This document shows positions 16,211 through 26,915 of a DNA stretch of 39,693 nucleotides, in pieces. A program made the translations under genes and the position numbers. How positions within the stretch are numbered: the first letter of the stretch is position 1; each line of letters opens with the position of its first letter. Source of the stretch: Candidatus Rokuibacteriota bacterium. Its GTDB lineage: Bacteria; Methylomirabilota; Methylomirabilia; Rokubacteriales; CSP1-6. Below the pieces are notes generated by a model. The model ran no database searches. It was not told the DNA's origin and saw only the letters and a program-made list of their open reading frames with translations. The stretch spans positions 1 through 39,693 of the forward strand of contig QHRU01000071.1 in the NCBI GenBank assembly GCA_003220225.1, in the 5' to 3' direction.

Positions 16211-18363
16211 GTCGGAGTGCCGCGCTGCGCACCATGGCGCGGCGCCGGGGCAAGGTCGACGCTGCCGAGCGGCTGAAGCTGGCGGAGACGCTGCTCGAGA
16301 CCGACGATCTCGCGACCTGTGCCCGGTGCGCGCTGGACTGGCTCGGCCGGTCGGCCGGCGTCGCGCGGGGGCTCTGCCTCGTGGGGTCGCAGGAAAGTCC
16401 ATCCGTGCTCCAACCCGTCGCCACGCTCGCCGTGCGCAGCACACGCGCGCAGTCCTTCACGCTCGATCTGGAGACGCACAACGACCCGCTGGTCGCGGCC
16501 ACCGTCCGGCTCGAGGCGAGTATCTTCGGCCGCAACGGCCGGCCGGCGCCGCGCACGCCGCTGGAGTCGAGCCGCCTCATCGCCATCCCTCTCCACGCGC
16601 GCCAGGCGCTCGAGGAGTACCCGATCGGCCTGCTGATCGTCGCGCCCATCGACCCCGAGATCGAGACCGAGGCGAAGTGGGTCGCGGGCCTGCTCGGCCC
16701 GCGCCTGACCGCGCTGCGGGCCGCCCAGCGCCGCCAGGAGGGCGAGCGGCGCAGCCTCCGCGAGCGGACGCTGCTCTACAACATCATCAACGCGGTGTCC
16801 GACCCGGTCCTCCTGACCGACACCGAGGGCCGCATCATCGTCGCCAACGCGCGCGCCGAGGTCCTGCTGTCGTCGGGCGAGGACGACAGCGAGGGGCGGC
16901 GCCGCGCGGTCGCCCTCAACAACATGCTCTTCTCGTCCGCGCTCACCCGGCGGGCCATCGAGGGCGCGGAACCGTGGCGGCACGAGCTGCTCCTCGTCGA
17001 CCCCGTGGACGGCTCCGACCTGCTCTTCGAGCTGCTCAGCACGGTCACCGTGGACCCGCGCGAGGGCACGGGCATCGTGTCGATTCTGAGAAACGTCACC
17101 GACCTGCGCCGCGCCACCCAGGAGATCGAGGAGAACTACCGCAAGCTGCGGCTGGCGGAGGCCGACGCTCGCGCCGAGCGCGACCGCCTCGACCTCATCA
17201 TCGACTCGGTGGCCGACCCGATCCTCGTCACCGATCCGAACGCCAACATCGTGATGCTGAACGCGCCGGCCGAGCGCCTGTTCACCGTCGACCCCGCCGC
17301 CGGCGCCGAGGCGCGCCGCACGGTGCAGGCGAACGACGCGCACTTCTCGTCGTTCGTCTCGAACCTCTTCTTCGAGCCGGGCGCGCTGCGGCGCAGCGGC
17401 TCCATCGGCCTCGTGGACCCGCGCACCGGCGCTCCCCTGCCCGTGGAGGCCATCTCCGGCAAGATCGTGTCGGAGCACGGCGAGGTCACGGCCACCGTGA
17501 CCATCCTGCACGACCGCACGGAGGAGCTGGAGCGCGCGCGCCTGTACGAGCAGCTCAAGCGCGCCTCGAGCGAGCTGGAGCAGAAGGTGCGCGAGGCCAC
17601 CGCCGAGCTGACCCGCCAGAACGAGCTGCTGCGCCGCTCGCACTTCGAGATCGAGCGGGCGTCGGCGGCGAAGTCGCAGTTCCTGGCGAACATGTCCCAC
17701 GAGTTCCGCACGCCGCTCAACGCGATCCTCGGCTACACGAGCATGCTGCTCAAGGGCGTGACGGGCGAGCTCACGGCCCACCAGCGGCGCAACCTCGAGC
17801 GCGTGGACAGCAACGCGCACCACCTGCTGGCCATCATCAACGACATCCTCGACATCTCCCGCATCGAGGCGGGCAAGATGCCGCTCACGCTCACGACGTT
17901 CGACCTCAAGGACCTCGTGGCCGAGGTGCTGGCCGAGGTGGAGCCGATCATCGCCCGCTCGCAGCTCGCGGTGACGAGCCAGCTGGCGGCGGACGTGCCG
18001 CAGCTCAAGACGGACCGGCAGAAGGTCAAGCAGATCGTCATCAACTTCCTGACCAACGCCATCAAGTTCACGCCGCGGGGGTCGGTGGAGGTGCGCGCCG
18101 GGTCGATGCCCGACGGCGACCAGATCGCGATCGCCGTCGCCGACACCGGCATCGGCATCTCTGCCGAGGACCGCGAGCGGATCTTCGAAGACTTCCGCCA
18201 GGCCGACAACTCGCCGACGCGCGAATACATGGGCGCCGGCCTCGGGCTCGCCATCTGCCGGCGCCTGGCCGGCATGCTCGACGGGGCCATCACGCTCGAG
18301 AGCGAGATCGGCCGCGGCTCGACGTTCACGCTCGTCGTGCCGCGCGAGGTCAAGCGCGCATGA
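16207..18363 (+). CDS. Soluble PAS-domain sensor histidine kinase inside the gvp operon
   Basis: The 718-residue protein has no membrane span. In order it shows a GAF-like N-terminal region (~20-185), PAS1 (~190-300, [21 protein letters not shown]), PAS2 (~325-440, [21 protein letters not shown]), a coiled coil, and HisKA with His498 in [11 protein letters not shown]. The ATPase domain has [16 protein letters not shown] and [12 protein letters not shown]. It starts at GTG overlapping the gvpA stop, and its own stop overlaps the regulator ATG. Cytoplasmic PAS/GAF input suggests sensing an internal signal such as redox, oxygen or a ligand. Its place in the operon suggests control of buoyancy. 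Confidence 0.93.
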   Translation: MSRSAALRTMARRRGKVDAAERLKLAETLLETDDLATCARCALDWLGRSAGVARGLCLVGSQESPSVLQPVATLAVRSTRAQSFTLDLETHNDPLVAATVRLEASIFGRNGRPAPRTPLESSRLIAIPLHARQALEEYPIGLLIVAPIDPEIETEAKWVAGLLGPRLTALRAAQRRQEGERRSLRERTLLYNIINAVSDPVLLTDTEGRIIVANARAEVLLSSGEDDSEGRRRAVALNNMLFSSALTRRAIEGAEPWRHELLLVDPVDGSDLLFELLSTVTVDPREGTGIVSILRNVTDLRRATQEIEENYRKLRLAEADARAERDRLDLIIDSVADPILVTDPNANIVMLNAPAERLFTVDPAAGAEARRTVQANDAHFSSFVSNLFFEPGALRRSGSIGLVDPRTGAPLPVEAISGKIVSEHGEVTATVTILHDRTEELERARLYEQLKRASSELEQKVREATAELTRQNELLRRSHFEIERASAAKSQFLANMSHEFRTPLNAILGYTSMLLKGVTGELTAHQRRNLERVDSNAHHLLAIINDILDISRIEAGKMPLTLTTFDLKDLVAEVLAEVEPIIARSQLAVTSQLAADVPQLKTDRQKVKQIVINFLTNAIKFTPRGSVEVRAGSMPDGDQIAIAVADTGIGISAEDRERIFEDFRQADNSPTREYMGAGLGLAICRRLAGMLDGAITLESEIGRGSTFTLVVPREVKRA

Positions 18364-18779
18364 CCCCGCGCCGGACGCAGGCGGCGAAGGAGGGCAAGGC
18401 GGCGGCGGCGAAGTCGCCGCTGATCCTCGTCGTGGACGACTTCGCCGACAACCGGGAGATGTACAGCCAGTTCCTCCAGTTCTCGGGCTTCCGTGTGGTG
18501 GAGGCGCAGAACGGCCACGAGGCGCTCGAGAAGGCGTTCGGGCACGCGCCCAATTTGATCGTCATGGACCTCTCGCTGCCCGGCCTCGACGGCTGGGAGG
18601 CGACGCGGCGGCTCAAGGCCGACGATCGCACCCGGGCCATCCCGATCATCGCCCTCACGGGCCACGCGCTCGCCGGCCACTCCAAGGGCGCGATGGATGC
18701 CGGCTGCGACGCGTTCATCACCAAGCCGTGCCTGCCCGAGCGCCTGCTGGAAGAGATCAAATCGATGCTGAAGGGCTAA
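18360..18779 (+). CDS. CheY-like single-domain response regulator
   Basis: The 139-residue protein has a basic Ala/Lys-rich lead (about 20 residues) and one receiver domain: LILVVDDFADNREMY, phosphoacceptor Asp70 in LIVMDLSLPGLDGWE, the conserved Thr in ALTGHAL and Lys in FITKPC. There is no DNA-binding output, so signalling would be by protein contact. The ATG overlaps the kinase stop as ATGA, marking it as the cognate partner. The next gene is gvpL/F (28 nt gap). Confidence 0.93.
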   Translation: MTPRRTQAAKEGKAAAAKSPLILVVDDFADNREMYSQFLQFSGFRVVEAQNGHEALEKAFGHAPNLIVMDLSLPGLDGWEATRRLKADDRTRAIPIIALTGHALAGHSKGAMDAGCDAFITKPCLPERLLEEIKSMLKG

Positions 18780-18807
18780 CCGGACCACCCGAGAGAGAAC
18801 GTTAGCG

Positions 18808-19734
18808 ATGGCTCCCAAGCGGAGGCCCTCTCGCCGCACCACCGCCCGTCCGTCGCGGACGGTGGACAAGAAGGCTGCGCCGAACAACGGCATGGCCGCA
18901 TCGCGCGTCATCCGCGAGGTTCCGCCGCGGGCGGCGGCGCCCACCGTGTCGAAGGCCGGCGCGAAGCCGGTGGAGAGCCGCGGCAAGTACGTGTATTGCG
19001 TCATCCGGTCCGAGGACGCGCTGCGCTTCGGCGCCGTCGGCCTCGGCACCGTGCCCGCCGAGGTGTCGACGGTGCACTACAAGGACATCGCGGCCGTGGT
19101 GTCGGACACGCCGATCGAGGTCTTCGACGCCACGCGCGAGAACGTGCTGGCCCACGAGCGCGTGAACGAGGCCGTCATGCGCGACCACACGGTCATCCCG
19201 ATGTCCTTCGGTACCGTGTTCAAGACGCGCGACGACATCATCGAGCTGCTGCGCGGGGCCTACAGCGCCTTCATCGACGTGCTCCTCAAGATGGAGGACA
19301 AGGTCGAGTTCGGCCTCAAGGTGCTCTGGGAGCGCGACGAGGTCGTCAAGCAGATCGAGCGCGAGGACGACGACGTCCGCCAGCTCAAGAGCGAGATCTC
19401 GTCGCAGAGCGGTCCGACGTACTTCGCGCGCGTGCAGTACGGGCGGCTCGTGGAGGGCGCGCTGCAGGCGCGCTCCGAGCGCTACGTGAGCGAGATCTTC
19501 GAGTCGCTGCGCGACGTGGCCGTCGCCTCGCGCGCCAACAAGCCCATCGGCGACAAGATGATCATGAACGCGGCCTTCCTGGTCTCCCGCGACCGCGAGC
19601 AGGCGTTCGACGCGAAGGTCAAGGCCGTCGGCGCCAAGTACGCGCCCCTGACGTTCCGGTACACCGGCCCGTGGCCGCCCTACAACTTCGTCAACATCCG
19701 CCTGAAGCTCGAGCGCGCGACGCCGGGGGGGTGA
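18808..19734 (+). CDS. Gas vesicle protein GvpL/GvpF with basic N-terminal extension
   Basis: The 308-residue GvpL/F-family protein belongs to a group thought to bind GvpA and assist assembly. The family domain begins near residue 70 at GKYVYCVIRSED. It continues through DIAAVVSDTP, HERVNEAVM, TVIPMSFGTVFK and ends with GPWPPYNFVNIRL. The first ~65 residues are an Arg/Lys/Ala-rich, probably disordered extension not usual in the family. An alternative start inside it (Met29) would leave most of the domain intact. This is the first of three GvpF/L paralogues in the operon. Confidence 0.92.
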   Translation: MAPKRRPSRRTTARPSRTVDKKAAPNNGMAASRVIREVPPRAAAPTVSKAGAKPVESRGKYVYCVIRSEDALRFGAVGLGTVPAEVSTVHYKDIAAVVSDTPIEVFDATRENVLAHERVNEAVMRDHTVIPMSFGTVFKTRDDIIELLRGAYSAFIDVLLKMEDKVEFGLKVLWERDEVVKQIEREDDDVRQLKSEISSQSGPTYFARVQYGRLVEGALQARSERYVSEIFESLRDVAVASRANKPIGDKMIMNAAFLVSRDREQAFDAKVKAVGAKYAPLTFRYTGPWPPYNFVNIRLKLERATPGG

Positions 19735-19738
19735 TGCC

Positions 19739-21249
<1,511 letters not shown>

Positions 21250-21253
<4 letters not shown>

Positions 21254-21573
21254 TCATCCTCGACACCCTGCTGATCGGCGGTCTCAAGTTCGTGCTGAAC
21301 AAGATCGTCGACGCCGTCGACAGCCAGCTCAACGACGACGGCGTCGTGCGCGAGGAGCTGCTGGCCGCGCAGATGCGCCTCGAGCTCGGCGAGATCTCCG
21401 AAAAGGAATTCGCGACCCTCGAGGCCGATCTGCTCGCCCGCCTGCGCGAGATCCGCGAGCGCCAGCGCGGGCCGACGCCGGCGCCGGGCGAGATGCGGAT
21501 CACCGGCATCGAGGTGCGGTTCGACGACGGCTCGGGCGACACCGACGCCGAGGACGACGCCGCCGAGCGGTGA
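21250..21573 (+). CDS. gvpG: Gas vesicle protein GvpG
   Basis: The 107-residue protein matches the GvpG family: an N-terminal hydrophobic segment (MIILDTLLIGGLKFVLNKIVDAV), then a helical region EELLAAQMRLELGEISEKEFATLEADLLARL that carries the GEIS motif, and an acidic tail. GvpG is an accessory protein essential for vesicle assembly in characterised systems. The ATG overlaps the kinase stop and the TGA overlaps the GTG of the ATPase gene. Confidence 0.9.
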
Positions 21574-23582
21574 CGCCGGCGGCCGGATTCCGCTTCTTCG
21601 GAGGCAAGGGCGGCGTCGGCAAGACCACGACCGCGGCGGCGGCGGCGCTGGCCGCGGCCGAGCGCGGGCGACGTGTCCTGCTCGTCTCCACCGATCCCGC
21701 CCACTCGCTCGGCGACGCCCTCGAGCGTCGGCTGTCCGCGCGCCCGTCTCGCCTGCCGACTCGACGCGGTACGCTCGCCGCCGTCGAGCTGGACGCCGAT
21801 CGGGCGCTCGAGCGCTGGCTCGCCGCGCGCCGGCGTCCGCTGCGCACGATTGCCGCGCGCGGCACGTACCTGGACGAGGACGACGTCGATCGCCTGCTGG
21901 CGCTCTCGCTGCCCGGCGTCGACGAGCTGATCGGCCTCATCGAGCTGCACCGTCTCGCGGCCGCCACCCCGCGCGTGGCGGCGCGCGACGTCGTGGTCGA
22001 CACCGCGCCCACCGGGCACACGCTCCGCCTGCTCGCCATGCCCGACACGCTCGCGCGCGTCGCCGGCGTGCTCGCCGACATGCTCGCCAAGCACCGGTTC
22101 CTCGGCGAGAGCCTGGCCGGCGCGCACCGGCCCGATGCGGCCGACGCGCTGGTCGCGGAGATCGAGGGCGAGGCGCGCGCGCTCAACGCGCTGCTGCGTG
22201 ACCCCGCGCGCTGCCGCTTCACGTGGGTGCTCGTGCCCGAGCCGCTCGCGGTCGAGGAGGCGCGCGACGGCGTCCGCGCGCTCGAGGCGGCGGGGATCGC
22301 GGTGGACGAGATCGTCGTCAACCGGGTCACGCCGGCCAGCCGCTGCGACCTCTGTGGCGCGCGCGCCGCGGCCGAGTCCCGGGTGATCGCGCGGCTGCCC
22401 TCGCTCTTCCCCGGCCGCCGGCTCTCCTCGGTGCCGGCGCTGGATCGCGAGCCGCGCGGGGTCTCGGCGCTCAGGCGCGTGCGGCCGAGCAACGCGCGGT
22501 CGGCGGCGCAGCGACTCCCACGATCGGTTCACAGGCTCGCCTCGGCCGTCGACCGGCCTGCGGCTCGCACGGCCATGGAATGGCTCGACGCGCTGGCGCC
22601 GCCGGGCGTGCGCGTGCTCGCGTTCGCCGGCAAGGGTGGCGTCGGCAAGACGTCGGCCGCGGCGGCGGTCGCCCTCGCGCTGGCCGAGCGCCGCCCCGAC
22701 GCGCGCATCCTCGCGCTGTCGACGGATCCCGCGCACTCGCTCGGCGACGCGCTCGGCCTGGCGCTCGGCGACGACGAGCGGCCGGTGCCGGATGTCCCGG
22801 GGCTGGCCGCCCGCGAGCTCGACGCCGAGGCCGCCTTCCGGGTGCGGCGCGAGCGCTATCGCGCCTCCGTCGACGAGGTCTTCGACGCGCTCCTGCGCGG
22901 CTCACGCTTCGACATCGCCTATGACCGCGACGTCGTGCGCGAGCTGATCGACCTCGCGCCCCCGGGCCTCGACGAGCTGTTCGCCGCGCTCTCGCTGGTG
23001 GACGCGGTGCTCGGACGCGAGCGGACGGCGTACGACGTCGTGGCGCTCGACACGGCGCCGACGGGTCACGCGCTGCGCCTGTTCGCCATGCCGGACGCCG
23101 CCCTCGAGTGGGTGCACGCGCTGCTCGCCATCCTCCTCAAGTACCGGACGGTGGTGGGCCTCGGCGAGCTGGCGTCGGACCTGCTCGACGTCGCGCGCGA
23201 CCTGCGCGCGCTGACGGCGCTCCTGCGCGATCCCGCGCGCACGCGCGTGGTGGCGGTGACGCGGCCGGCCGCGCTGCCGCGGCTCGAGACGGCGCGCCTG
23301 CTCCGCGGCCTCCGCCGCCTGCGCATCGCCGTCGGCGCGGTCATGATCAATGCCGTCACTCCAGACTCCGCAGCGCGCCACTGCCCGCGCTGCCGGCGCG
23401 CCGCCGCCGGCGAGCGGCGGGAGATCACCGCCCTCGCCGCGGCCGTTCGCTCCGCCGCGGGACGGCGGTACGCTATGATCTCGGCTCCGGTCGAGGCGCC
23501 CCCGCCCGGCGGGGCCGCGAGCCTCGCGCGGTGGCTTCGGAGGTGGCAGTGGCACGAGCACTCGCAGGGCGAGCACACGTGA
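21570..23582 (+). CDS. Tandem ArsA/Get3-like ATPase in the gvp operon
   Basis: The 670-residue protein is two fused ArsA/Get3 P-loop ATPases. Half 1 has GGKGGVGKT (residues ~11-19), STDPAHSLGDAL, DTAPTGHTLRLL and a CxxC at 259-262. Half 2 has GKGGVGKT (354-361), STDPAHSLGDAL, DTAPTGHALRLF and a CxxC at 605-608. The CxxC pairs match the Get3 zinc site that closes the dimer, so a Get3-like chaperone role is more likely than arsenite pumping; no arsB is near. It may handle hydrophobic GvpA subunits (inference). The linker at ~318-334 is encoded by a diverged junction repeat. It starts at a GTG coupled to gvpG. Confidence 0.9.
   Translation: MTPAAGFRFFGGKGGVGKTTTAAAAALAAAERGRRVLLVSTDPAHSLGDALERRLSARPSRLPTRRGTLAAVELDADRALERWLAARRRPLRTIAARGTYLDEDDVDRLLALSLPGVDELIGLIELHRLAAATPRVAARDVVVDTAPTGHTLRLLAMPDTLARVAGVLADMLAKHRFLGESLAGAHRPDAADALVAEIEGEARALNALLRDPARCRFTWVLVPEPLAVEEARDGVRALEAAGIAVDEIVVNRVTPASRCDLCGARAAAESRVIARLPSLFPGRRLSSVPALDREPRGVSALRRVRPSNARSAAQRLPRSVHRLASAVDRPAARTAMEWLDALAPPGVRVLAFAGKGGVGKTSAAAAVALALAERRPDARILALSTDPAHSLGDALGLALGDDERPVPDVPGLAARELDAEAAFRVRRERYRASVDEVFDALLRGSRFDIAYDRDVVRELIDLAPPGLDELFAALSLVDAVLGRERTAYDVVALDTAPTGHALRLFAMPDAALEWVHALLAILLKYRTVVGLGELASDLLDVARDLRALTALLRDPARTRVVAVTRPAALPRLETARLLRGLRRLRIAVGAVMINAVTPDSAARHCPRCRRAAAGERREITALAAAVRSAAGRRYAMISAPVEAPPPGGAASLARWLRRWQWHEHSQGEHT
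22521..22570. repeat. Diverged copy of the junction repeat inside the double ATPase gene
   Basis: On the plus strand this block aligns with the 3567-3617 copy over its whole length, with one indel and roughly 85% identity by eye. The hairpin is GGCCG-TCGAC-CGGCC (22544-22558), again paired with different bases. It lies in the linker between the ATPase halves and is read through as RSVHRLASAVDRPAART. Confidence 0.75.
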
Positions 23583-24370
23583 TCAAGGAGGACGAGACGG
23601 CGACGTACGTGTACTGCCTGGTGCAGCGCGCGCGCCCCCCCATGCTCACGCGCGCGCCCCGAGGTCTGCCCGGGACGGCGCGGGTGCGGGGGCTGGACGC
23701 CGGTGACGGGCTGTGGCTCGTCGTAGCCGACGCGCCGCTGTCGCGCTACGGCGAGGCGCCGCTCGAGGCCCGCCTGCGCGACCTCGAGTGGGTGGCCGCG
23801 TGCGCCACCGCCCACGAGGCCGTGGTGGAGTTCGCCGCGCGCGGGGGGACCACCGTCCCGCTCAAGCTGCTCACGCTCTTCAACGACGACGAGCGCGCCA
23901 TCGCCCACATCCGCCGGCTGCGGCCGACGATCGACCGCGTGCTCGGCCGCGTCGCCGGCCGCCAGGAGTGGGGCGTGCGCGTACGCCTCGACGAGGTCGC
24001 GGCGCGGCGCCGTCACGTCGAGCGCGCGCGGCGGGCGACGGCCGGCGTCAGCTCGGGTACGCGCTTTCTCGTGCTGAAGAAGGAGCAGCAGCAGGCCGTG
24101 CGGGAGGCGCTCGCGCGCGGGCGCGAGGACGTCGACGCGGCCTTCGAGGCGCTGGCCAGGGCCGCCGACGACGCGCGCCGCCGGCCGCCCGACTCCGTCG
24201 AGGGCGCCGCGCGGCTGCTGCTGGACGCCGCCTTTCTGCTGACGCCGTCGCGCGCCGCGCGCTTCAAGAAGGTCGCGCGCGCCGCCGCGACGCGGCTGGG
24301 CCGTCGGGGCTACGAGCTGACGCTCTCCGGGCCGTGGCCACCCTACAACTTCGTGGGAGGCGTCGCGTGA
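23579..24370 (+). CDS. Gas vesicle protein GvpF/GvpL, second paralogue
   Basis: The 263-residue GvpF/L-family protein begins near the start codon: TATYVYCLVQRA, WLVVADAPLSRYG, AHEAVVEF, TVPLKLLTLF, and ends GPWPPYNFVGG. The start is a GTG (23579-23581) overlapping the ATPase TGA; the frame is open upstream but homology is not. GvpF proteins contact GvpA and are found at the gas side of the shell in some species. Its stop overlaps the next gvp gene. Confidence 0.92.
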   Translation: MIKEDETATYVYCLVQRARPPMLTRAPRGLPGTARVRGLDAGDGLWLVVADAPLSRYGEAPLEARLRDLEWVAACATAHEAVVEFAARGGTTVPLKLLTLFNDDERAIAHIRRLRPTIDRVLGRVAGRQEWGVRVRLDEVAARRRHVERARRATAGVSSGTRFLVLKKEQQQAVREALARGREDVDAAFEALARAADDARRRPPDSVEGAARLLLDAAFLLTPSRAARFKKVARAAATRLGRRGYELTLSGPWPPYNFVGGVA

Positions 24371-24633
24371 GCCGACGGCCGCTGACGCGCGACGAGGCGC
24401 GCGCGATCTTTGCGACCACCGACTCCTCGCTGCTCGAGGTCATCGACAACCTCCTGACCAAGGGCGTCGTCCTCAGCGGCGACGTGGTCCTCGGCATCGG
24501 CGGCGTCGACCTGATCTACGCGCGGCTCTCGGTGCTGCTCTGCGCGGTGGACCGGCTGCTCGAGGTGCAGGGCGAGATGCGGGAAGACTCGCGCCCCCGG
24601 GGCGGGCGCCCCCAGGGAGGGCCACGCCAGTGA
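24367..24633 (+). CDS. Gas vesicle GvpA-family minor protein (GvpM/GvpS-like)
   Basis: The 88-residue protein has the GvpA-fold core LLEVIDNLLTKGVVLSGDVV, GIGGVDLIYARLSVLLCAVDRLL. The GVDLIYxRLxxLLCxVDRL pattern resembles GvpS/GvpM-type minor proteins more than the shell protein. A short Arg/Gly/Pro-rich tail follows. It starts at a GTG overlapping the upstream stop and ends overlapping the next GvpF/L gene. It is the third GvpA-fold protein in the operon. Confidence 0.88.
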   Translation: MSRRPLTRDEARAIFATTDSSLLEVIDNLLTKGVVLSGDVVLGIGGVDLIYARLSVLLCAVDRLLEVQGEMREDSRPRGGRPQGGPRQ

Positions 24634-25301
24634 GCGACGTGTACGTCTACGCCCTGCTCGGCGAGGCGCCGCATCCCGATGCCGGCGCCGGCCTGTGCGC
24701 CGAGCCCCTGCGCGTGGTCCGCGTCGGCGATCTCGTGGCCGCCGTCGGCGAGATGGCCGAGCGGCCACCGGTGAGCGAGGCGACGCTGCGCGCCCACGAC
24801 GCGGTGATCCGCCGGCTCGCGGGCGCCGTCGACGCGATCCTGCCCGTGCGCTTCGGCTCGCTGCTCTCGGAGTCCGGCCTCGCCGACCTGCTCACGGCGC
24901 GAGGCCGCGAGCTGAGCGAGGCGCTGGCGCTGGTGGCCGGCCGCGAGCAGATGACGCTGAGGCTCCTCGGCGCGGCGACGCCGCCGGCGGCGCCGGCGCC
25001 GCCGCCCGACGATCTCGGTCCCGGCGCTCGCTACCTGGCCGCACGGCGCGCCGAGTGGCGGCGCGCCCGCGAGGCGCCGGAGCTCGAGCCGCTCCGACCG
25101 TGGCTGGAGCCGCTCGTACGGGCCGAGCGCGTCACGCGCCACGACACGCCGCCCCTCATCGCGAGCGTCTATCACCTGATCGACCGCGGCGCGGGCGCCG
25201 CGTACCTGGCCGCCGTGGAGCGCGTGGCGCTCGCGGCGGCCCGCGTCGTCGCCACGGGGCCGTGGCCGCCCTACGCGTTCGCGCCGGAGGCGCTCGGATG
25301 A
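24630..25301 (+). CDS. Gas vesicle protein GvpF/GvpL, third paralogue (short)
   Basis: The 223-residue protein is the shortest of the three GvpF/L members. It has SDVYVYALLGEA, RVGDLVAAVGEM, LRAHDAVIRRL, AILPVRFGSLL and the C-terminal GPWPPYAFAPE, which keeps the family WPPY motif. The middle is shortened and Ala/Pro-rich (PAAPAPPPDD). The start is a GTG overlapping the upstream TGA, and its TGA overlaps the gvpK ATG. Confidence 0.9.
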   Translation: MSDVYVYALLGEAPHPDAGAGLCAEPLRVVRVGDLVAAVGEMAERPPVSEATLRAHDAVIRRLAGAVDAILPVRFGSLLSESGLADLLTARGRELSEALALVAGREQMTLRLLGAATPPAAPAPPPDDLGPGARYLAARRAEWRRAREAPELEPLRPWLEPLVRAERVTRHDTPPLIASVYHLIDRGAGAAYLAAVERVALAAARVVATGPWPPYAFAPEALG

Positions 25302-25669
25302 CGCCGCGCACTCCCGGAGACGGGCAACCGCGCGAGGCGTCCGTGCACGTGCGCGAGCTGGAGTCGCTGCGCGCGGAGCTCGAGCGGCGCGTGGGCGATC
25401 TCTCGCCGCCGCGCTGGAACGCCGAGCCCGAGGACGTGCAGCGCTCGGTCGCGCGGCTCGTGCTCACCCTCGTGGAGTTCGTGCGCCAGCTCATGGAGCG
25501 CCAGGCGATCCGCCGCATGGAGGCCGGCAGCCTCACGCCCGAGGAGACCGAGGACGTGGGCCGTGCGCTCATGCGGCTCGAGGAGACGATCCGCGACATC
25601 GGCAAGCGCTTCGGCCTCGCCCCCGAAGACCTCAATCTCGACCTCGGCCCGCTCGGCCGCCTGCTCTGA
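25298..25669 (+). CDS. gvpK: Gas vesicle protein GvpK
   Basis: The 123-residue protein matches the GvpK family. After a charged lead, the conserved block is DVQRSVARLVLTLVEFVRQLMERQAIRRMEAGSLTPEETEDVGRALMRLEETI, followed by the typical ending FGLAPEDLNLDLGPLGRLL. GvpK is an accessory protein needed for vesicle formation. It is the last gene of the coupled operon; the next gene begins 24 nt later with its own ribosome binding site. Confidence 0.93.
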   Translation: MTPRTPGDGQPREASVHVRELESLRAELERRVGDLSPPRWNAEPEDVQRSVARLVLTLVEFVRQLMERQAIRRMEAGSLTPEETEDVGRALMRLEETIRDIGKRFGLAPEDLNLDLGPLGRLL

Positions 25670-25692
25670 CCCGCAGCCAAAGGAGCGCGCCC

Positions 25693-26913
25693 GTGGCGAC
25701 GAAAACACTCAGGGACAAGTACTGCATCGTCGGCGTCGGCGAGACGGAGTACTCGCGCGGCTCCGGCCGGACGACGCGCGCGATGGCCGTGGAGGCGGTG
25801 CGCAAGGCCATCCTCGACGCCGGCCTGCGCGCCTCCGATGTGGACGGGATGCTCGACTACCAGGGGGGCGATTCGACCTTCGCTCCTCACGTCGCGCCCG
25901 ACCTCGGGATCCGGCTGAACTTCTACATGGACGTGGTCGGCGGCGGCTCCTCGACGGAGGCGCTGGTCGGGCTCGCCATGGGCGCGATCGAGACCGGCAT
26001 GTGCAACACGGTGGCGATCTACCGCTCGATGAACGGCTACTCCGAGTTTCGTATCGGCGGCACCGGCGCCCGCGCGGCGCAACCGGTGCGCGGCATGGAT
26101 CTCGCCCAGGTGCCGTTCGGCATGCGCAGCGCCGGCCAGACCTTCGCGTTCACCTTCATGCGGCACATGCACGAGTACGGGACGACCTCCGAGCAGGTGG
26201 CGCACGTCAAGGTCGCCCACAGCAAGCACGCCTCGCAGAACCCCAAGGCCGTCCAGAAGGAGCGGGTGACGGTGCAGGACGTCGTCGGCTCGCGCTGGAT
26301 CGTCAAGCCCCTGCACCTGCTGGACTGCTGTCTCGAGACCGACAACGCGACCTGCCTGATCGTCACCTCGGCGGAGCGCGCGCGCGATCTGCGGGCGCGG
26401 CCCATCTACGTCATGGGCGTGGCCGGGCGCGTGTCCAAGCCGCGCGTCGACTTCCACTGGGCGCACGGTCCCATCTCGCGCGTGGCGGGCTACTATGCGA
26501 AGGACATCGTCTTCGGCCAGGCGGGCATCCGGCCCGAGGACGTCCACGTCACCGGCTCCTACGACGCGTTCACGTTCACGACCATGCTCCAGCTCGAGGA
26601 ATACGGCTTCTGCAAGAAGGGCGAGGGCGGCGCGTACGTCTCGAGCGGGATCATCGAGCTCGGGGGCAAGCGGCCCAACAACACCTCGGGCGGCCACCTG
26701 TGCGAGGGCTACACGCACGGCATGTCGATGGTGATCGAGAACGTCCGTCAGCTCCGCGGCACGGTCGACGACACGTGCCCGGGCGCCGCGGAGGGCAAGC
26801 ACACCCACGACTACTCGGTGGGCAAGTGCCGCCAGGTCAAGGACGCCGAGATCACGATGAACCTCGGCTGGGCGATGCCGGCCACGGGCTCGGCCCTGAT
26901 CATGAGGAGATAG
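25693..26913 (+). CDS. SCP2-type thiolase-like protein
   Basis: The 406-residue thiolase-fold protein starts at a GTG with AAAGGAG upstream. The N-terminal half shows KYCIVGVGETEYSR and VVGGGSSTEALVGLAMGAIETGMC, where the usual nucleophilic Cys of condensing thiolases is replaced (GGGSS). The C-terminal half has NNTSGGHLCEGYTHGMS, equivalent to the GGHPxGATG motif. Such proteins usually work with a DUF35 partner, which is the next gene, in lipid or steroid side-chain or polyketide-type acyl-CoA chemistry. The substrate is unknown. Confidence 0.88.
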   Translation: MATKTLRDKYCIVGVGETEYSRGSGRTTRAMAVEAVRKAILDAGLRASDVDGMLDYQGGDSTFAPHVAPDLGIRLNFYMDVVGGGSSTEALVGLAMGAIETGMCNTVAIYRSMNGYSEFRIGGTGARAAQPVRGMDLAQVPFGMRSAGQTFAFTFMRHMHEYGTTSEQVAHVKVAHSKHASQNPKAVQKERVTVQDVVGSRWIVKPLHLLDCCLETDNATCLIVTSAERARDLRARPIYVMGVAGRVSKPRVDFHWAHGPISRVAGYYAKDIVFGQAGIRPEDVHVTGSYDAFTFTTMLQLEEYGFCKKGEGGAYVSSGIIELGGKRPNNTSGGHLCEGYTHGMSMVIENVRQLRGTVDDTCPGAAEGKHTHDYSVGKCRQVKDAEITMNLGWAMPATGSALIMRR

Positions 26914-26915
26914 CG

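Noticed and set aside
21570-23582. Arsenite pump ATPase of an ars operon
   Set aside because: No arsB, arsR, arsC or arsD is near, and the CxxC pairs and operon context fit a Get3-like role better.
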